Source: Scenedesmus sp. ARA3 (taxonomy: Eukaryota; Chlorophyta; Chlorophyceae; Sphaeropleales; Scenedesmaceae). Taken from it: DNA of 64,000 bases. Shown here piece by piece: positions 57,621 to 64,000 of this stretch. Numbering within the stretch: position 1 is the first letter of the stretch; every line of letters starts with the position of its first letter. The stretch lies in NCBI GenBank assembly GCA_004335835.1, contig RWJK01001277.1:2637-66636 (forward strand). Direction: 5' to 3'. Under the pieces are notes generated by a model. The model saw only the letters and a program-made list of their open reading frames with translations. It was not told the origin of the DNA and did no database searches. Made by a program: the position numbers and the translations under genes.

Positions 57621-60600
57621 CACCACAGACTACCTGGTCGACTGCCTGGCGCTGCATGACTGCCTGGGGCTGCTGCGGCCGCTGCTGGCTGATGGAGCCG
57701 TGCTGAAGGTGCTGCATGGCGGCGCGAATGACGTGCTGTGGCTGCAGCGTGATGCACACCTGTACCTGGTCAACGTGTTCGACACGGAGAAGGCGGCACT
57801 GGTGGGTGTGTTGGTTGCTTGTCTGGCTGCTGGCTTAGTCATACTGGTCACCTCGTGGTGTACATCAATGGGTTTGGCAGCCCTGGTGGACGCAGTTGGT
57901 TTTTGCTGTGTTGCCAACGCCCTAAAGCAGTGTGCTTTTTTTAATGCAACCGTGACAATACCACTATTCTGCGCTGCATTATCGATATACCACTGTCTGT
58001 CAATGCATGCAGGTGCTGGGCAGGGAAGAGCGCAGCCTGGCCAACCTGCTGCGCCGCTACTGCGGTGTCACCCAGGACAAGGCGCACCAGACCGCAGACT
58101 GGCGGCTGCGGCCGCTGCCCCAGCCCTTGAGGCAGTATGCGCGTGGTGACGTGCACTGGCTGCCGTACCTGGCTGGGCAGCTGGTGGCTGAGCTGCAGGC
58201 GCGCTCGCCCAGCACAAATGCGGTGGGTTGCAACTACTTGTGATGATACTTGCTTTTTGTCATTTGTACTTTAAATACTTGCGACTCATGGATTATCACG
58301 GTGATCATATGGAAAATTGATGGAGCTACCCTGGGGGTGGCGGCACCAGGTGTCGAGCTATCAGCTGAACTGTTTAAGCCATTATGCACGCACCTACAAG
58401 TATCAGCATGCAAGGAAGGAGCTCTGCTGGCATGCTCGCACACCCCTTAAAACCGCCTGTACTGATAGAACGCTGCGGGGCCTCACCTGTTTGCCTGCTT
58501 TCAGCTGTGCTCACTGATTCAACTGTTGCTGCTGCTCTGCAGGACGTGACAGCTGCCGGGCCGCTGCTGACCAGCACCCTGCAGAAGTCCAACAGCCTGT
58601 GCCTCAAGCTCTTCCACAAGACACCCCCAGCACTGGCTGTCAGCAACTCCCTGGCAGCAGCCATGAGGCGCTACTGCCACCAGCTGCAGCAGCAGCAAGC
58701 AGCAGCTGTAGCGGCTGCCAGCAGCGAAGGCTTCAGCTCGCGGGGCAGGCTGTCCGTACCTATTGTTGCTGCTGCTGCTGTGGGCGCAGACCCACCGGCA
58801 GCAGCAGCACCAGCAGCAGCACCTGCAGCGCAGGCAAATGCTGCTGCTTGGTCTGGTCCCTCTGGCGTTGACCAGCTGCACTTGATGGCTGTTAGGAGCA
58901 GGCTGGCACAGCTGATCGCCTGGAGGGACGCAGCAGCTCGTGCAGGTGGGCTGCTTGGCTGTTCCGCTATGCCAGGCTTCTCAATGTCTGGATGGTTGAT
59001 CTTCAGGTCTGAGGCGTTCATAACCTTGTAGCAGCCAGGCTCCTGATTTGCTGTAGTATTTTTTGTTCTCCAGCAGGGTCTGCTTTCTGCTGAACCAGTG
59101 ACGCGTGTGCCATATGTTAGGGAACATATCCTGAGGTGTAATGTTCTTGGGTTTCACTGTGCTGCACCGCAGATGACGAAGGCCCTCAGTACACTCTGCC
59201 AGACTCAGCCATGCTGGCCCTGGCTGACTCGCCACCAGCCACAGCACAGCAGCTGCTAACTATTGTACAGCAGCACGTCGCCACGCTCAATGCAGCAGTG
59301 CAGCACCTGCCCTACGCCCCTCGCTGGGCTGTCTCCGCTGCAGTGCGGCGTGGCGCCAAGCAGCTGCAGCAGCTGCTGCAGGAAGCTACTGCATCAGGCT
59401 ATCAGGACTCATCTTGTCAGGCCTCGCAACTCGGCCCTCGGGACGCATCTGGCTGTCAAGCTGCAGGCGTGACAGCACCAGCTGGACTGTTGGGACTGTT
59501 GGCGGGGAAGATTGAGCCGGCCTCACAGGCTGCTGCTGCTACAGGGCAGCACCAATCAGCAGCAGCAGCAGCAGCAGTGGGGCCAGCAGTGATGGTTGGT
59601 GGGCGGCTGGTGGCGGCTGGGGTGCTGCAGGGTGGTGGGCTGCCTGGGGCTGTGGGGCAGCTGCCGAGGCGGCGGCGGCGGCAGGAGGGCGAGCACCGCG
59701 CCAAGCTGATCAAGAAGTTCAGCGCGAAGACACAGGTGGGTGGGCAAGGTGCAGGGTGGCCTGTTTGAGTGGTTATGTTGTTAGTGAGGTCCGCGAGCTC
59801 TGATGCTGCTTACAACGGGAATGTGCACAAGTTGTGATGGCACATTGTGTTGGTTGGTTGTTTGAGAGGTCGTGCAGCTCTGCACATGATTGTACAGTAT
59901 GATTGTACAGTTGGTGAGGAGCAGCAGCCATCTCAGGCCATCATCATGCGCTGACAATGATGATCGCACGCGGCTGCTGCTTTGCTGCTTCTGCTGCTGC
60001 CGCCAGGTGTACGACAACTGCCGCATGCTGTCCACAACCGGCGAGCTGCTGTGCTTCTGCCAGATGCAAGCCAATGAACTGCTGACATGCCTGCAAACTG
60101 CGGCCGCCTCATTGTTGCTGCTGCTGGTGTCGCCAGGTGTACGACAACTGCCGCATGCTGTCCACAACCGGCGAGCTGCTGTGCTTCTGCGACATGCGCA
60201 AGCTCACCTGGTACGTGGAGCGGGGGCTGGCTGAGCGGGTGCTGCGGGAGCCGCCCACCATACGGCTGCTGTTCGAGCACAAGAACTCAGACCAGCAGGT
60301 GAGACGAGAACACTAATCAGACATTCAAGACATAATGGTTATGAGTACTTTTGCATGATGAATGCCTTTGCTGTTTGAGAACAAGAATGTGGACCAGCAG
60401 GTGAGCCGCGCTGAGCAGTCCAAGCAGCGTGGTCAGTGCTACATTGGGACTGCTACAAATGCTTTGGGTTTCGTTCGCTGGAATCCAAACCAGCAAGTGA
60501 GCCGCAAGCAGCAGGCCATGCAGCATGAGACACTCTGTGTCCATGTGGCCTCTTGGGCAGCTTTTATGCCTAGTGTGTGATGCTTGTGCTGCAAGTTTGA

Positions 60601-61817
60601 TCACAATGCATGTAATCGCCTTGCACACGCCTCACACTCCCTGTTGCTGCTGCTGCTGCCGCCCCAGGTGGGCCTTGACGGCTTCTACTCCACCAGCCGT
60701 GCCAACCGCTGCGTGGTGTGCGGCCAGGAGCAGCACTACCTGCGATACAGGGTGGTGCCTGCCTGCTACAGGTGCGGTGGGCTCGGCTTTTGATTAGAGC
60801 CATGTGTGTGCAGTTCAGTTAAAATTTGAACACTGTGTTGTTGTGTATACACAGCGCTGAACTTGTTTACATATGCCCTTTGTTTGTGACAACAACAAAA
60901 GCAACAATTCAGGCTACTAGCAACGAGGTCTTAGTATGGGATGACTCTGTTGCCCTTTCCTTACTGACATTGACTTCGCTGCTGCTGCTGCTGCAGGCGC
61001 TGCTTCCCTGCCCACCTGAAGAGCCACCGCAGCCACGACATTGTGCTGCTGTGCATCGACTGCCACCAGGTGTGTGTTGCTGCTGTACGTACAGCAGGTA
61101 TACCTTCGCACTGACAAAGGTCAACATATGGCAAGCCCGTGTACAATCTCGCCAACAGCCGCCTATCATAGGATGATAGAGCACTGCGCTGTCATGTCAT
61201 GTTGGCAAATCAGCCCCACAACAGCAGCCCCTTGCACAACTGGAGCAGATGAGCAATGCGCTGTGGCGCTTCCTTATAATGGCCATGTCTTGTTCATACT
61301 GCTGCAGGCTGCGCACAAGGCAGCAGAGGCAATGAAGCGGCAGATTGCTGCGCAGCATGGCATCCCCCTGAGGCCCCTGCAGGCCCTGCAGCAGCAGCAG
61401 GAGGCGCAGCAGCATTCGACCGCAGCAGCGGCTGCTGAAGGCTGTGCAGATGGCTGCAGGCCAAGTAGTGAGCAGCAGCAGGTGCACATGTCGAGCTACA
61501 AGAGTGGCGTCGCTGCGCCTGTGTCGGCTGCGCTGCTGGCACACCAGGCACGTGCTGCTGCCATCGCTTTGCTCAGGTGCGAGATGGTGGCATGTTCAAT
61601 GATGTATGGCGCCAGGATGGAAATGTTGCCCATGACCAAGCACTGCCAGCATGCTGGTGTGAGCTCTAACTCGGTGCATGCAAAGTGGATCTGAAACAGC
61701 AACCATATCTTCTTACTTAGTAGTTGTCGACATGGCTGCCAGTGCAAACCTGCGTAGATTGACGCAACTGCAGGTGCCAGCTGCCGCCGCTTTTCCTGTG
61801 ATGTCTGACGCTTCCAC

Positions 61818-61858
<41 letters not shown>

Positions 61859-63398
61859 AGGTTTGACCAGGAGATCCCTGAAGGCCGCAGGCAGCAGCTG
61901 CAGGAGGTCATCGCGCGCTTCATGGGCAGGTGCGGCACACCACAGCACAGCATTGTGCACAGCAGCGTTTCCTGCAAGTGTGGCTGCTTCGATGTGTTGC
62001 GATGTCCTGCAGCCCCAGCATATGGCACTTCCATGGCATTGCTGTGTGTGCCGTCTCCAGCTGATGCATTGTCATACATGTTGTATGCAGCTCTCTGCAC
62101 GTGCAACTGTTGCTGTCTTCACCCTCCTGCCACCCTCCTACTGCCTGGCACACGCTGCAGGCACCCCTCGACACCAGGCGCCCTGGCCTCCTGCGTACGC
62201 TCTCTCCTGCTGATCACAGTAGAAGCTTTGCTTGTGCACTGCCGCACCGCCTGTTGTGCTGCTGCAGGGACCCCTCAGCGCATGGGCCTCTGGCTGTGAG
62301 CCAGGCTGACCTGCGGCCTTCTGCAAGCACTCTCTCCTGCTGACCAGAGTCAAACATCTGTATATGCCACTGTTGTGCTGCTGCAGGGACCCTTCGGCGC
62401 CTGGGGCGCTGGCGGTGAGCCAGGCTGACCTGGAGGCAGCCATGCTGGCCAACCTGGGGCAGCGGCAGCGCGCCAAGACGCTGCACAAGATGCGGCGGCA
62501 CCTGGCCATTACAGCAGGTCAGCAGCAGCAGCAGCAGCAGCAGGCGCAGCAGCACGAGCAGGAAGCAGGACGGGAGCAGCTGCTTGGTGAAGAAGAGCAG
62601 CAGCGGGGGCAGCAGCAGCACGGCGGCTGCGCAAACGAGGCTGGTGTGGCAGACACGGAGGTTGTACAGAATGCAGCAGCAGCAGCAGCACCTGATGAGG
62701 ATGATGTTGATGATGACGATGACGATGGCGAGGATGATAATGAAGCAGCAGACGCGTTAGCTGATGCCTCAAACGTGCAAGCAGCCACCAGTAGCAGTCA
62801 GGATGCACCTGAGGCTGCAGCAGCAGCACCAGCATCAGCAGCGCCTTTTGGCCAGGGCAGCAGCAGCAGCAGCAGCAGCCAGCAACCGGCCCGTAGCCTT
62901 GCGGAGCTTGGGCACCAGTGGCACGGGCAGCAGGTGGTGGCGGCAGTGCTGGCTGAATCGGGCGAGGCTGGGCTGCATGAGCTGGTGCGGCAGTTCAGGC
63001 GGGCGTTTGTGCTGGCCTGCAAGCCGCGCTACTTGCCGAAAGCGTGGGACGTGGATGCAGTGCAGGCGAGGGAGTTTGGGGAGTACTCCGTGTATGCTAG
63101 GGAGGAGGCGGCAGCAGCAGCAGCAGCTGCTGCAGCTGCAGCGGCAGGAGGGAAAGACACAGGGGAGGGTGGAGGTGTGGCTAATGGCAGCAGAGGAGCT
63201 GGCAGTAGCAGCAGCAGTAGCGCTGAAGATGGCGAGGACAGCAGCAGTGAAGAAGAAATAGAGGAGGGACAGGGAGCAGCAGCAGATGCAGTTAGTGGTG
63301 AGCAGCAACCAAAAGGGTTGTGTGCGGGCGTGGCAGGCATGGCTGCAGCTGGTGGCTTGCGGTCAGATGCAGCTGCCTCAATCTTCAGCAGGATGTGA
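56637..63398 (+). CDS. RRP6L3-like 3'-5' exonuclease with HRDC and EXD2-type C-terminal modules
   Basis: Eleven exons: 56637-57333, 57620-57801, 58013-58222, 58543-58945, 59173-59735, 60137-60298, 60668-60771, 60997-61069, 61308-61576, 61861-61929 and 62387-63398; phases agree, 1,247 residues. A DEDD-Y exonuclease comes first: VIGLDTEHTAHRSYLGVTCL (D, E), LHGGANDVLWLQRD (D), then RLRPLPQPLRQYARGDVHWL (Y, D); all catalytic residues are present. An HRDC-like domain follows (LIAWRDAAARADDEGPQYTL). The C-terminal module, VYDNCRMLSTTGELLCFCD, a CVVCG...YLRYRVVPACYRRCFP...HLKSHRSHDIVLLCIDCH zinc/HNH-like cluster and GHQWHGQQVV, is shared with plant RRP6L3 and animal EXD2. The role is RNA 3'-end processing or decay. 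Long acidic and Gln-rich insertions lie in the last exon. The ATG at 56637 follows a possible acceptor, so the 5' end is less certain. Confidence 0.92.
57519..57660. repeat. 100-bp tandem duplication of an exonuclease exon start
   Basis: CTGCTGCCAG|GCACTGCCGACTTCCTGG (acceptor at 57519) is repeated as CTGCTGCCAG|GCACCACAGACTACCTGG (57619). Both carry CTG tracts and encode G-T-[A/T]-D-[F/Y]-L-V-D-C-[V/L]-A-L-H. Only the second continues into the full exon. Confidence 0.85.
60001..60190. repeat. 130-bp-offset duplication of an exonuclease exon start, 60 bp identical
   Basis: 60001-60060 and 60131-60190 are identical for 60 bases, including the acceptor CAG and the codons VYDNCRMLSTTGELLCFC. 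The offset of 130 is not a multiple of three, so use of the first acceptor without splicing out the second copy would shift the frame. Confidence 0.92.
60268..60500. repeat. Repeated donor edge after exonuclease exon 60137-60298
   Basis: The exon end CTGTTCGAGCACAAGAA...GACCAGCAG|GTGAG recurs at 60368-60406 (CTGTTTGAGAACAAGAA...GACCAGCAG|GTGAGCC). A shorter third copy, CCAGCAAGTGAGCCGCAAG, lies near 60489. Confidence 0.8.
61821..61860. repeat. (CTG)n tract at an exonuclease 3' splice site
   Basis: Thirteen CTG triplets ending in the acceptor of exon 61861-61929. Confidence 0.92.
62145..62425. repeat. Three tandem copies of the last exonuclease exon's acceptor region
   Basis: Acceptor-like CTGCAGG sites at 62160, 62267 and 62386 are each followed by related sequence. 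The last two share GCTGCTGCAGGGACCC, CAGGCTGACCTG and the following TCTCTCCTGCTGA spacer (offset 119). The third is the real exon start (DPSAPGALAVSQADL). Confidence 0.82.
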
Positions 63399-64000
63399 TC
63401 TTAACTTTTGCGAAAGATATTACTGCATCAAATCTGTGTGGATGAAAAGGGCGCGCGCTTGATTTGAATGAATTGTAACATTGTTACAAACGGTGCTTCT
63501 GAAGCACTGCTTCACTTGTTTGCTTCACTGCAAAGAACGTCGAACCGCTACAAGGCTGCGGTCAATCCTTGCGTTGCATCTGCTCTTTGTTGGCTCGCAC
63601 CTGGCTCAGTTCGTGATCAGTGCAATCGTCGCCAGACACAGTCTCTTCCGTGACAACAAGCTGGTGTGGGTCCCTTTCAAAGTCTATCAATATTTACCGT
63701 GTTGGTTTATATCGAAGAGCTGCAGTGTCAGGTGGGGCGATGGCCTGCATGCTGCTGAACGCCAGCGCACAGCAGCAGCTCTAGCTGGGATCTGCATGCA
63801 GTTTCTGAGTACTCACGGCTCTGTAGGCTTCGGGAGCCGCCACAAGAGCATAAGAACGAAGTTTCAGCAATAATCATGTCCTGCAGGACGGCATCAGGCT
63901 TGCAGGAACTGCCTTTCATCATGTTATTCTGCCCTTCAACGCCTCTGTGCCCTTTGCTGTTTACCCACACAACTGCCTTTACTGCTCCTGCTTGAACTCA
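63399..64000. other. Region after the exonuclease gene
   Basis: The 3' UTR and spacer. TGTAA at 63474, 76 bases after the stop, is the likely polyadenylation signal. No other gene is supported before the window end. Confidence 0.55.
63474..63478 (+). terminator. Candidate TGTAA poly(A) signal of the exonuclease gene
   Basis: TGTAA 76 bases downstream of the stop codon, in good position for a green-algal gene. Confidence 0.55.

Overview
The window is nuclear DNA from a green alga, most likely chlorophycean and possibly a scenedesmacean/sphaeroplealean (the order is inference). The evidence is dense GT-AG introns, CAG/CTG triplet tracts throughout, Gln/Ala/Ser homopolymers in the proteins, TGTAA-type polyadenylation signals after some genes, an octotricopeptide-repeat (OPR) organelle protein, and land-plant/algal-type architectures such as the RRP6L3-like exonuclease. 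I rebuilt gene models by joining exons with canonical splice sites and consistent phase. Most models close exactly in frame from start to stop. There is one 50-base assembly gap (41571-41620).

Layout. (1) 89-2607 (+): septin-like GTPase, possibly cut by the left edge. (2) 4214-9961 (-): an 11-exon ankyrin-type protein with a signal peptide and a C-terminal RDEL, so predicted to be ER-luminal. (3) 10923-14098 (+): Rab3GAP2 N-terminal-domain protein. (4) 15107-16936 (-): intronless secreted beta-helix (PMP-like repeat) protein. (5) 18166-21104 (-): unrecognised 8-exon, 383-residue protein. (6) 22229-25087 (-): secreted berberine-bridge-enzyme-like FAD oxidase that lacks both usual FAD-linking residues. 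(7) 26787-29931 (-): DEAD-box RNA helicase. (8) 30506-31788 (+): PHF5A/Rds3 splicing factor, 110 residues. (9) 32589-33578 (-): prefoldin subunit 1-like. (10) 34055-41257 (+): CFAP57/WDR65 ciliary protein, possibly truncated before the gap. (11) 42003-42500: a MITE with ~70-bp terminal inverted repeats and a perfect 8-bp target-site duplication. (12) 44580-44720 (-): decayed OPR exon copy. (13) 45970-47679 (-): F-box/LRR protein with an apparent frameshift. (14) 48466-52605 (-): OPR protein. (15) 52913-56161 (+): ATP-dependent NAD(P)H-hydrate dehydratase (NAXD). (16) 56637-63398 (+): RRP6L3-like DEDD-Y exonuclease with HRDC and EXD2-like C-terminal modules.

The genes are housekeeping and cell-biological (splicing, RNA decay, RNA helicase, protein folding, Rab regulation, septin, metabolite repair, cilium) and do not form one pathway. 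Four divergent pairs share short spacers that are probably bidirectional promoters: ankyrin/Rab3GAP2, helicase/PHF5A, prefoldin/CFAP57 and OPR/NAXD.

The most unusual pattern is architectural. At least eight times, a 100-240 bp tandem duplication carries an exon edge with its splice site into the neighbouring intron. Long triplet tracts also sit directly against 3' splice sites, nearly always as (CUG)n in the transcript, while exonic tracts read (CAG)n in the sense strand and encode Gln or Ala.
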